DNA of 17,632 nt from the NCBI GenBank assembly GCA_013814015.1, contig JACCQS010000299.1, positions 1 through 17,632 on the forward strand, written 5' to 3'. The translations under genes were made by a program, and so were the position numbers. Source of the DNA: Geodermatophilaceae bacterium (GTDB taxonomy: Bacteria > Actinomycetota > Actinomycetes > Mycobacteriales > Geodermatophilaceae). Every line of letters begins with the position of its first letter. Within the stretch, counting starts at the first letter, position 1. Below, one piece after another: positions 6,368 through 12,560 of the stretch. The notes below the pieces were generated by a model. That model did not search any database and had not been told where the DNA came from. It saw only the letters and a list, made by a program, of their open reading frames with translations.

Positions 6368-6797
6368 CTCGTTCTCCCGCATGAGCAGGATCCTCGGAAT
6401 CAGGGCGCCCCTGAGTCGAATCAATCGCATCAGGGCCGCCCTGATTCCCGTGCAGGGCAGTGGCGGTGTCCGCGCTCACGAGCGGCTCGGCCGCCGGTTG
6501 CTGGGTCAGCTGGTTGGTCAAGGCAGCGATCTGGCGGTCCTTTTCCCGCAAGGCCTCGGCCAGCTGGTCGAGAACCCAGTCCACTTCGAGCATTCGGTAA
6601 CCCCTGAGCACGACCGAGAGCCGCAACGCCTCGATGTCGCCGGCATCGGGTGGTCGGTCCGCGGGCAGGACGACCGGCGTGCTGTCCCGTGGAGCGGGGA
6701 CGAGTTCCTCCCCACGCCCGAAGACCAGCGAACCGACCGCGAACAGGGCACCGGAGATCACCACAAGCCCGAGAACGAATCCGATAACGCCTAACAC
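6360..6797 (-). CDS. single-pass membrane protein with DivIVA-like segment (Rv1209-like)
   Basis: About 145 residues: an N-terminal transmembrane helix (VIGFVLGLVVISGALFAVGS), a short FGRGEEL turn, then IEALRLSVVLRGYRMLEVDW, which is the DivIVA-domain motif, followed by a coiled coil (VLDQLAEALREKDRQIAALT). Proteins with this layout lie next to tag in other actinomycetes; a role in polar growth or the cell envelope is inference. The start is uncertain. GTG at 6797 leaves 13 bases after the preceding stop; ATG at 6848 would add 17 residues but overlap that gene by 38 bases. Neither has a good ribosome binding site. Most of the last 29 residues, starting at GNQGGPDAIDSTQGRPDSED, are encoded by the double-palindrome element at 6400-6447, so the tail looks like an insertion product. 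The stop overlaps the next ATG. Confidence 0.82.
   Translation of the reverse strand: MLGVIGFVLGLVVISGALFAVGSLVFGRGEELVPAPRDSTPVVLPADRPPDAGDIEALRLSVVLRGYRMLEVDWVLDQLAEALREKDRQIAALTNQLTQQPAAEPLVSADTATALHGNQGGPDAIDSTQGRPDSEDPAHAGERDA
6398..6450. repeat. double-palindrome element, copy inside a coding region
   Basis: The core 6400-6447 matches the intergenic copy 3745-3792 at 42 of 48 bases, without gaps and with the same two-unit spacing. Unit 1 is TCAGGG-CGC-CCCTGA (6400-6414). Unit 2 is ATCAGGG-CCG-CCCTGAT (6429-6445). In unit 2 the C-G pair of the other copy (3774/3790) is replaced by A-T (6429/6445), so pairing is kept. It encodes part of the C-terminal tail of the DivIVA-type protein on the minus strand and lies within the leader of the SRPBCC gene. 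Confidence 0.85.
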
Positions 6798-6810
6798 GAT
6801 GCCGATGGTG

Positions 6811-7611
6811 TCATGCGATATCGGGCCGTGCCTGGACACGATCGTCATCGGCCGCCGCGATCACCGCGACTGCCTCGTCGACGTCGTCGGTGAGAGTGAT
6901 CAGGTCGAGGTCGTGCGGCGCGATCTTGCCGGCTGGCAGCATGACGTCGCGGATCCAGCCCAGCAACCCCGACCAGTACGCACTTCCGAACAGGATGACC
7001 GGGAACCGGGTGACCTTTCGGGTCTGCACGAGAGTCAGGGCCTCGAACAACTCGTCCAGGGTCCCGAAGCCGCCGGGCAGGATGACGAAGGCCTGCGCGT
7101 ACTTGACGAACATCGTCTTGCGGGCGAAGAAGTAGCGGAAGTTCAAGCCGATGTCGACCCAGGCGTTGAGTTCCTGCTCGAAGGGAAGTTCGATTCCCAG
7201 CCCCACGGACAGCCCACCTGCCTCCTGCGCCCCGCGGTTGACCGCCTCCATCACACCCGGTCCGCCGCCGGTGATCGCCGCGTACCCGGCTCTGGCCAGG
7301 GCGGCACCCAGGGCGTAGCCCGCGTCGTAGTCGGGATGCCCCGGCGGGGTGCGCGCGCTGCCGAAAACGCTGACCGAGCGCGGCAACTCGGCCAGCAAGC
7401 CGAATCCCTCCACGAACTCCGACTGGATCCGCAGCACCCGCCACGGGTCGGTATGCACCCAATCGGAGGGTCCGCGGGCATCGAGCAGCCGCTCGTCGGT
7501 GGTTCCGGGTTTGACCTGCCCGCGACGCAATACGACTGGTCCACGGTGTTTCTCCGGGACGAGGCCGCTCGGGTCGTGGGGCTGGCTCTGGGGCGGCTGC
7601 GGCTGGCTCAT
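6811..7611 (-). CDS. LOG-family Rossmann-fold protein (TIGR00730 type)
   Basis: A 266-residue protein of the LOG/lysine-decarboxylase-like family, members of which release free bases from nucleoside monophosphates (for example cytokinin nucleotides). The nucleotide-binding motifs are GGGPGVMEA (115-123) and PGGFGTLDE (179-187), with FGSARTPP (83-90) at the end of the first strand. It is longer than the classical LOG protein (about 190 residues) because of an 80-residue N-terminal region whose first 30 residues are Pro/Gln-rich and probably disordered. This longer subtype is common beside dapE in actinomycetes, so cytokinin-like activity should not be assumed. Its ATG overlaps the dapE stop as ATGA, which fixes the start and suggests translational coupling. 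Confidence 0.9.
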   Translation of the reverse strand: MSQPQPPQSQPHDPSGLVPEKHRGPVVLRRGQVKPGTTDERLLDARGPSDWVHTDPWRVLRIQSEFVEGFGLLAELPRSVSVFGSARTPPGHPDYDAGYALGAALARAGYAAITGGGPGVMEAVNRGAQEAGGLSVGLGIELPFEQELNAWVDIGLNFRYFFARKTMFVKYAQAFVILPGGFGTLDELFEALTLVQTRKVTRFPVILFGSAYWSGLLGWIRDVMLPAGKIAPHDLDLITLTDDVDEAVAVIAAADDDRVQARPDIA

Positions 7612-8678
7612 GTCGCCGCACCGCTGAGATAGCCGGCAAGCACGCTCTCGGACTCGCGGATCGTGCTCATCCGGACGTGCTCCTCCCTCTTGTGGGCCTG
7701 GTTCGGATCGCCCGGTCCGAAGTTCACCGCCGGAATGCCGAAGGCGGCGAAGCGAGCGACATCGGTCCAGCCCAGCTTCGCCTGCACCGGCACATCCAGA
7801 GCTGCGATGAACGCGGCTGCGACCGGATCGCTCAGCCCCGGCAGCGCGCCGGACGCGCTGTCGGTGATCTCGATCTCGAAGCCGTCGAACACCTCGCGGA
7901 CGTGCCCGGCGGCCTGTTCGGCACTGCGGTCCGGAGCGAAGCGGAAGTTGACCTCGACCTCGCAGACATCGGGGATCACGTTGCCGGCCACGCCACCGGC
8001 AATCCGTACGGCATTGAGCCCCTCACGGTAGATGCAGTCGTCGATGTCGACCGTACGCGGGGAATAGGCCTCCAGCCGGGCCAATACCGGTGCCGCGGCA
8101 TGAATTGCATTGGCGCCCAGCCATGATCGAGCGCTGTGGGCACGATGCCCGTTGGTACGCACGACCGCCCGCAGCGTGCCCTGGCAGCCGGCCTCGACGA
8201 CGCCGCCGGTGGGCTCGAGCAGCACCGCGAGGTCGCCGTAGAGCAGCGACCGGTCATTGCGAGCTAGCCGCGCGAGGCCGTTGCGGGAGGACTCGACCTC
8301 CTCGTTGTCGTAGAAGAGCCAGGTGACGTCTTGACGGGGCTCGGGAATCGTCTGGGCCAGCCGCAGCATCACCGCGACCCCGGATTTCATGTCCGAAGTG
8401 CCGCAGCCGTAGAGCAGTTCCCCGTCGTCATGGCTCGGCACATTGTCGGCGATCGGAACCGTGTCCAGGTGTCCGGCCAGGACGATCCGCTCGTCGCGGC
8501 CCAGGGTCGTACGGGCGACAACGGCGTCCCCGTCGCGTCGTACGTCGAGTCGATCGAGCCCGCGAAGTGCTGCCTCCACCGCGTCGGCCAGAACCCCTTC
8601 GTCCCCGGACACCGAGGGCAAGTCCACCAGCGCGCGGGTCAGCGAGACGACGTCGAGAGACAGGTCGAGGGTCGGCAC
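7608..8678 (-). CDS. dapE: succinyl-diaminopimelate desuccinylase
   Basis: A 356-residue M20 metallopeptidase-family enzyme that hydrolyses N-succinyl-LL-diaminopimelate to LL-diaminopimelate in lysine and peptidoglycan precursor synthesis. The di-zinc ligands are recognisable: H70 (LAGHLDTVP), D97 (YGCGTSDMKSG), E126/E127 (DNEEVE, base and ligand), E155 (LLEPT) and H329 (NQAHKREEHV). The dimerisation domain lies between about residues 170 and 280. Length matches the mycobacterial enzyme (about 354). GTG at 8678 is chosen because the open frame upstream runs into dapD on the other strand, because the residues after it match the family start, and because TAGGCT (8691-8686) lies 7 bases upstream. 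It appears to be the first gene of the cluster running to ggt. Confidence 0.94.
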   Translation of the reverse strand: MPTLDLSLDVVSLTRALVDLPSVSGDEGVLADAVEAALRGLDRLDVRRDGDAVVARTTLGRDERIVLAGHLDTVPIADNVPSHDDGELLYGCGTSDMKSGVAVMLRLAQTIPEPRQDVTWLFYDNEEVESSRNGLARLARNDRSLLYGDLAVLLEPTGGVVEAGCQGTLRAVVRTNGHRAHSARSWLGANAIHAAAPVLARLEAYSPRTVDIDDCIYREGLNAVRIAGGVAGNVIPDVCEVEVNFRFAPDRSAEQAAGHVREVFDGFEIEITDSASGALPGLSDPVAAAFIAALDVPVQAKLGWTDVARFAAFGIPAVNFGPGDPNQAHKREEHVRMSTIRESESVLAGYLSGAAT

Positions 8679-8714
8679 GACGGCGAGCCTAACGAGAGCA
8701 CTACCGTGGCCTTC
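8679..8714. promoter_or_regulatory. divergent dapE/dapD promoter, both apparently leaderless
   Basis: A 36-bp gap holds two TANNNT boxes. TAGGCT (8691-8686, minus strand) ends 7 bases before the dapE GTG. TACCGT (8702-8707, plus strand) ends 7 bases before the GTG at 8715. Neither gene has a Shine-Dalgarno sequence. The equal spacing supports 8715 rather than the upstream in-frame GTG at 8706 as the dapD start, since 8706 lies inside the putative -10 box. No good -35 boxes are seen. Confidence 0.5.
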
Positions 8715-9734
8715 GTGACGAGCCCGCACCCTCCGGTCGGCACCGGCGACCATCCCGACGCTGCTGGCCCGCGCCGGGCCAGCGCGATCGGCCTGGCCAC
8801 CGTGAGCCCGGGCGGCGCCGTCTTGGATGCCTGGTTCCCCGACCCCGCGCTGTCCATCCCGCTCGGCAGGGCGAGCGGGACCACCGTCCTGGACGCGGCC
8901 GAACTCAGCGCTGGCAGATTTCCCGAGTGCGCCGCCCTGGTCGCGGAGGACCAGGTCCGCGGGGTGTCGGTGATCGGTGTGCACACGGTCATCGAGGACC
9001 TTGGCGCCGCGCCGCTGGACACCTATGACGTGTGGCTACGCCTGCACCTGCTCAGCCACCGATTGATCGCGCCCAACAGCGCCAACCTGGACGGAGTCTT
9101 CGGACTTCTGACGAATGTGGTCTGGACCAGTGCCGGGCCTTGCCTGCCCGTGGGTTTCGAGCAGACCCGACTTCGGCTGCGCGCCAAGCACGGAGCGGTG
9201 GCCGTGTACGGCGTGGACAAGTTTCCCCGGATGGTGGATTACGTGCTCCCCTCAGGCGTCCGAATCGCGGACGCCGACCGGGTCCGCCTCGGTGCACACC
9301 TGGCGCCGGGTACGACGGTCATGCATGAGGGCTTCGTCAACTACAACGCCGGAACCCTTGGCGCCTCGATGGTGGAGGGCCGGATCAGTGCCGGGATCGT
9401 GGTCGGAAACGGCTCCGACATCGGCGGCGGGGCCTCGATCATGGGCACCTTGTCCGGCGGTGGCCAGGAGCGGATCCGGATCGGTGAGGGCTGCCTGCTC
9501 GGCGCCAACTCTGGTATCGGGATCTCCCTCGGCGACGGTTGCGTGGTCGAGGCCGGGCTGTACGTCACGGCCGGTACCAAGGTGCGTCTCCCGGACGACA
9601 ACGTGGTGTCGGCCCGCACGCTGTCCGGCCGTTCCGGCCTGCTCTTCCGCCGGAACAGCACCAGTGGTGCGGTAGAAGCCCTGGCGCGGACCGGCACCTG
9701 GGGCAGCCTCAACGCCGCTCTGCACACCAACTGA
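8715..9734 (+). CDS. dapD: tetrahydrodipicolinate N-succinyltransferase, actinobacterial type
   Basis: A 339-residue enzyme that succinylates tetrahydrodipicolinate with succinyl-CoA, opening the succinylase branch of lysine synthesis. It is unmistakably the actinobacterial DapD: IGLATVSPGGAVLDAWFPDP near the N-terminus, LHLLSHRLIAPN, FGLLTNVVWT, VYGVDKFPRMVDYVLPSGVR and HEGFVNYNAGTLGASMVEGR. The central and C-terminal part is a left-handed beta-helix built from hexapeptide repeats, and the enzyme is expected to be a trimer. It is about 20 residues longer than the mycobacterial protein because of a Pro-rich N-terminal extension (SPHPPVGTGDHPDAAGP) that is not conserved and may be disordered. 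No clear terminator follows. It is divergent from dapE, with dapC 1.3 kb further on. Confidence 0.95.
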   Translation: MTSPHPPVGTGDHPDAAGPRRASAIGLATVSPGGAVLDAWFPDPALSIPLGRASGTTVLDAAELSAGRFPECAALVAEDQVRGVSVIGVHTVIEDLGAAPLDTYDVWLRLHLLSHRLIAPNSANLDGVFGLLTNVVWTSAGPCLPVGFEQTRLRLRAKHGAVAVYGVDKFPRMVDYVLPSGVRIADADRVRLGAHLAPGTTVMHEGFVNYNAGTLGASMVEGRISAGIVVGNGSDIGGGASIMGTLSGGGQERIRIGEGCLLGANSGIGISLGDGCVVEAGLYVTAGTKVRLPDDNVVSARTLSGRSGLLFRRNSTSGAVEALARTGTWGSLNAALHTN

Positions 9735-9794
9735 GCCAGGATGTCAAGTCACAGATACTGATGTTGCCCCGACAAGTTACCCAGCTTGATTCTC

Positions 9795-9822
9795 ATCCGA
9801 CAAGGTGAAAGCCTTGTCGGAT
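9795..9822. promoter_or_regulatory. 11-bp inverted repeat upstream of the SatD-like gene, candidate operator
   Basis: ATCCGACAAGG (9795-9805) and CCTTGTCGGAT (9812-9822) form a perfect inverted repeat around TGAAAG. An extra half-site CCGACAAG occurs at 9769-9776, 28 bp upstream in the same orientation. TAGTGT (9826-9831) directly after it resembles a -10 box, so a bound protein would cover the promoter. No T-tract follows, so it does not look like a terminator. Autoregulation by the HTH protein encoded downstream is the simplest reading. Confidence 0.55.
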
Positions 9823-9845
9823 CCGTAGTGTCGGCAGGAGGCAGC

Positions 9846-10445
9846 ATGCTCGCGGTCATGACGATCGACCAACGTGGCAGTCGCCACGACGTCGATCGGG
9901 TCGAGCAGTTGCTCGCCGAGCTGAGCACGCATGCTGCCGCCGGCGACGGTGTGGCCCTGCGGTTCGAACGGACCGTCGGCGACGAAGTGCAGGGGGTGCT
10001 CACTGATCCGGAACTTCTGCTGGAGATCACCCTTCGCTGTACGCGAAGCCAGCATTGGACGGTGGGTATCGGCATGGGTTCGATCCGTACGCCGATTCCG
10101 GACAGCACCCGCAAGGCGTCGGGGCCGGCTTTCGAGAATGCCCGAGACGCGGTCAACCGGGCCAAAGGGGGGCCCGAGGCCATCGCCGTCCAAGGGCCAG
10201 ACCCCATCTCCAGCCGGTATGCCGAGGCCGTCCTGCGGACGATGGCAACGGTGCTGCGCCGTCGTTCTTCGGCAGGATGGCAGGCCGTGGACCTGATGGC
10301 CCAAGGACGGACGCAGGCTGAGACAGCCGAAGTCCTGGGGATCAGCAAACAGGCCGTCAGTCAACGGTTGCACGCTGCGTGGTGGTGGCACGAACAGGCA
10401 CTGCGACCGGTCGCCGTTCATCTGTTGACCGAGGCCGGGCAATGA
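9846..10445 (+). CDS. SatD-like protein with C-terminal helix-turn-helix
   Basis: A 199-residue cytosolic protein. The N-terminal half (LAVMTIDQRGSR, RFERTVGDEVQGVL, TVGIGMGSIR, ASGPAFENARDAVNRAK) resembles the SatD family, named from a streptococcal acid-tolerance locus; its biochemical role is not established. The C-terminal part GRTQAETAEVLGISKQAVSQ, then RLHAAWWWHEQAL, is a clear helix-turn-helix of the sigma-70 region 4/LuxR type, so DNA binding is likely. The ATG at 9846 follows AGGAGG (9836-9841) by 4 bases; the frame extends upstream to 9786 but through the inverted repeat. It overlaps the next gene as ATGA, so the two are translationally coupled. The 11-bp inverted repeat upstream suggests autoregulation. 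I recognise the family only from these motifs. Confidence 0.72.
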   Translation: MLAVMTIDQRGSRHDVDRVEQLLAELSTHAAAGDGVALRFERTVGDEVQGVLTDPELLLEITLRCTRSQHWTVGIGMGSIRTPIPDSTRKASGPAFENARDAVNRAKGGPEAIAVQGPDPISSRYAEAVLRTMATVLRRRSSAGWQAVDLMAQGRTQAETAEVLGISKQAVSQRLHAAWWWHEQALRPVAVHLLTEAGQ

Positions 10446-10984
10446 TGGCGGCGGTCCTGACGTCCCTGCTCGGTGTCGTTCTCGTGGTCTCGCTGCCGGG
10501 TTGGTGGCACCGCTCGCACGTTTTCCCGGCCGTGGCCGCCGGAACGCTGTGCGTCGCAATTGTCATCGCCGCCAACACATCCGGTGTCGGACGGACGGCG
10601 CTGATCCTCTGCGCAGCATTGGCAGTCATTACTTCCGCCGCTGGCGGTGGGCCACTGACCGTCGCCATCCTGAAGCGTTCCTCGGCCAGCACCATGCCGC
10701 GGACTCGTGAACCCGGTCGTCCCGATCCGACTCCGGCCGAGGACGTGCTACGCGGCGGCGCATGGATCGGCGCCCTGGAGCGCCTGGCGGTCACTACTGC
10801 GTTGATCGCCGGATGGCCGGAAGGCATCGCGGTCGTCCTGGCAGTCAAAGGGCTTGCCCGCTATCCCGAACTGCGCTCCCCGGGCGCGGGCGCCTCGGAA
10901 CGCTTCATCATCGGCACCTTCAGCAGCGTGTTGTGGGCCGCGGCGTGCGCGGTTACGGTCCTGCTCCTGCGCCTGCCGCGCTGA
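10442..10984 (+). CDS. small multi-pass membrane protein partnered with the SatD-like gene
   Basis: A 180-residue protein with about five hydrophobic segments: LTSLLGVVLVVSLPG, VFPAVAAGTLCVAIVIA, ALILCAALAVITSAAGGGP, LAVTTALIAGWPEGIAVVLA and FSSVLWAAACAVTVLLL. Between segments 3 and 4 lies a cytosolic-looking loop rich in Pro, Arg and Asp. KGLARYPELR and ASERFIIGTFSSVLW near the end look conserved-type. I do not recognise a named family. The start ATG at 10442 overlaps the upstream stop (ATGA), and a second ATG follows at once. It ends 10 bp before the convergent dapC stop, without a visible terminator. The coupling suggests that the HTH protein controls, or senses through, this membrane protein; that is inference. 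Confidence 0.78.
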   Translation: MMAAVLTSLLGVVLVVSLPGWWHRSHVFPAVAAGTLCVAIVIAANTSGVGRTALILCAALAVITSAAGGGPLTVAILKRSSASTMPRTREPGRPDPTPAEDVLRGGAWIGALERLAVTTALIAGWPEGIAVVLAVKGLARYPELRSPGAGASERFIIGTFSSVLWAAACAVTVLLLRLPR

Positions 10985-10994
10985 GTTCTACGCC

Positions 10995-12074
10995 TCAGTC
11001 GTGCAGTCGGGCCGCTGCCGCAGCAACTCGTTCGTCCGTGGCGGTCAGCGCGATCCGTACGTGCTGGCCGCCGGTCGGACCATAGAACAACCCTGCCGCA
11101 ACCAGAATGCCACGCTGAGCGAACCAGTCCACTGTGGACATCGAGGGCTCGTGGCGGGTCGCCCAGAGGTAGAGCCCGGCCTCGGAGTGGTCGATCCGGA
11201 ACCCCGCAGTCGACAATGCGCCAACCAGCTGCCCGCGGCGGGCCCGATACCGCTCGCGCTGCTGCGCCACGTGTACGTCGTCCCCGTAGGCCGCCGCCAT
11301 CGCCGCCTGAACCGGGAGCGGGACGAGCAGACCGGAGTGCCGCCGAAGATTCCAGATGCGCTGGATCAGAGCCGGATCTCCGACGATCAGGCCACCGCGG
11401 TAGCCGGCCATGTTGGACCGCTTGGACAGCGAATGCACCGCCAGCACCCCGGCATGTGAGTCGCCGACGACGCTGGGATGCAAGACGCTGATCGGCTCGA
11501 CCGACCAGCCCAGCTCGAGATAGCACTCGTCGACCACGATCGGCACCGCTGCCTTCCGGCCCCAGACCACCCAACGTTGCAGATCGCCCGCGGACAACAC
11601 CGCCCCTTGCGGATTGGCCGGTGAATTCAACCAGACCAGGCCGATTCCGGCCGCGTCCTCGGGCGGGCGCTGGACCCGACGTACCAGCGCCCCTGCCAGC
11701 AGCGCACCTACCTCGTAGGTTGGATAGGCCAGCTCCGGGATCAGCACGGTTGAACCGGCTTGGATGCCGAGCATCGTCGCCAGCCACGCGACAGTCTCTT
11801 TGGAACCGACCGTCGGCAGGATCGCGTCCCGGGCGGAGGCCAGGACACCTACTCGGCGCTGCAGCCAGTCAGCGGCCGCGGTGCGAAACTCCGCCGTTCC
11901 CAGCGCCGTGGGGTACCCGGGCGCGTTGGAGTGCGCGGCGAGAGCGGCCGCGATGAACGGCGGAGTGGGGTCGACCGGTGTGCCCATCGACAGGTCGACG
12001 AGTCCATCCGGATGGCACTGCGCCCGGTCTCGGGCCGCAGCCAGACTGTCCCAGGGGAAGTCCGGAAGGTTCAA
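10995..12074 (-). CDS. dapC: N-succinyldiaminopimelate aminotransferase
   Basis: A 359-residue fold-type I PLP aminotransferase that converts N-succinyl-2-amino-6-ketopimelate to N-succinyl-LL-diaminopimelate with glutamate. The PLP lysine is K218 in HSLSKRSNMAGYRGG; supporting residues are N154 (NSPANPQG), D182 and Y185 (VVDECY) and R226. The N-terminal LPDFPWDSLAAARDRAQCHP and VDLSMGTPVDP are typical of actinobacterial DapC. The only sensible start is TTG at 12074: no in-frame ATG or GTG exists between it and the upstream stop codon, which lies inside fdxA. GGGGA lies 7 bases upstream, a weak ribosome binding site. It follows fdxA by 82 bases on the same strand (fdxC-dapC order in mycobacteria), and no terminator separates them. 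Confidence 0.92.
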   Translation of the reverse strand: MNLPDFPWDSLAAARDRAQCHPDGLVDLSMGTPVDPTPPFIAAALAAHSNAPGYPTALGTAEFRTAAADWLQRRVGVLASARDAILPTVGSKETVAWLATMLGIQAGSTVLIPELAYPTYEVGALLAGALVRRVQRPPEDAAGIGLVWLNSPANPQGAVLSAGDLQRWVVWGRKAAVPIVVDECYLELGWSVEPISVLHPSVVGDSHAGVLAVHSLSKRSNMAGYRGGLIVGDPALIQRIWNLRRHSGLLVPLPVQAAMAAAYGDDVHVAQQRERYRARRGQLVGALSTAGFRIDHSEAGLYLWATRHEPSMSTVDWFAQRGILVAAGLFYGPTGGQHVRIALTATDERVAAAAARLHD

Positions 12075-12156
12075 TCCTGATTCCCCGGCCAGCGTTGCGG
12101 GTAGCGCGCCCTTGGGGCCGGCGGGCCCGACAGGAGTCCGAGCGCTTCGCGCCAGC

Positions 12157-12483
12157 TCAGTGCTCGTTCACCTGCGGGGGCAGCGCCGCGACCAGCGGAT
12201 GATCCTTGTCGATGTCGCCGGTCTTGGCCGCTCCGCCAGGTGAACCCAGGTCATCGAAGTACTCGACGTTGGCGTTGTAGTAGTCCTTCCACTTCTCCGG
12301 GACGTCGTCCTCGTAGAAGATCGCCTCGACCGGGCAGACGGGTTCGCAGGCGCCACAGTCGACGCACTCGTCGGGGTGGATGTAGAGCATCCGTTTCCCG
12401 GTGTAGATGCAATCGACCGGACATTCGTCGATGCATGCTTTGTCGAGAACATCGACGCATGGCTCGGCGATGATGTAGGTCAC
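12157..12483 (-). CDS. fdxA: 7Fe ferredoxin (3Fe-4S/4Fe-4S)
   Basis: A 108-residue soluble electron carrier with two iron-sulphur clusters. Eight cysteines are present: C9, C17, C21, C25, C40, C43, C46 and C50. By comparison with Azotobacter ferredoxin I, C9, C17 and C50 bind the 3Fe-4S cluster, C21, C40, C43 and C46 bind the 4Fe-4S cluster, and C25 is free. The sequence TYIIAEPCVDVLDKACIDEC and YIHPDECVDCGACEPVCPVE is typical of the actinobacterial FdxA/FdxC group (Rv1177). The C-terminal 50 residues are the usual acidic extension. The GTG start is supported by AGGAGG about 6 bases upstream. A -10-like AATACT (12523-12518, minus strand) would give a leader of about 28 bases. Its redox partner is not in the window. 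Confidence 0.95.
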   Translation of the reverse strand: MTYIIAEPCVDVLDKACIDECPVDCIYTGKRMLYIHPDECVDCGACEPVCPVEAIFYEDDVPEKWKDYYNANVEYFDDLGSPGGAAKTGDIDKDHPLVAALPPQVNEH

Positions 12484-12560
12484 TGTGCTCCTCCTGCGGG
12501 ACTGCTACGGCCTTCCTAGTATTGCCCCCTCCAGGGCTATCGGCCGCAGGGGGTGAGCGA

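Noticed and set aside
6811..7611. Cytokinin phosphoribohydrolase LOG
   Set aside because: The protein belongs to the longer TIGR00730 subtype with an N-terminal extension; specific activity cannot be claimed.
6634..7632. A plus-strand open frame of 332 codons over the LOG-like gene
   Set aside because: The minus strand encodes complete LOG motifs coupled to dapE; the plus frame is a shadow.
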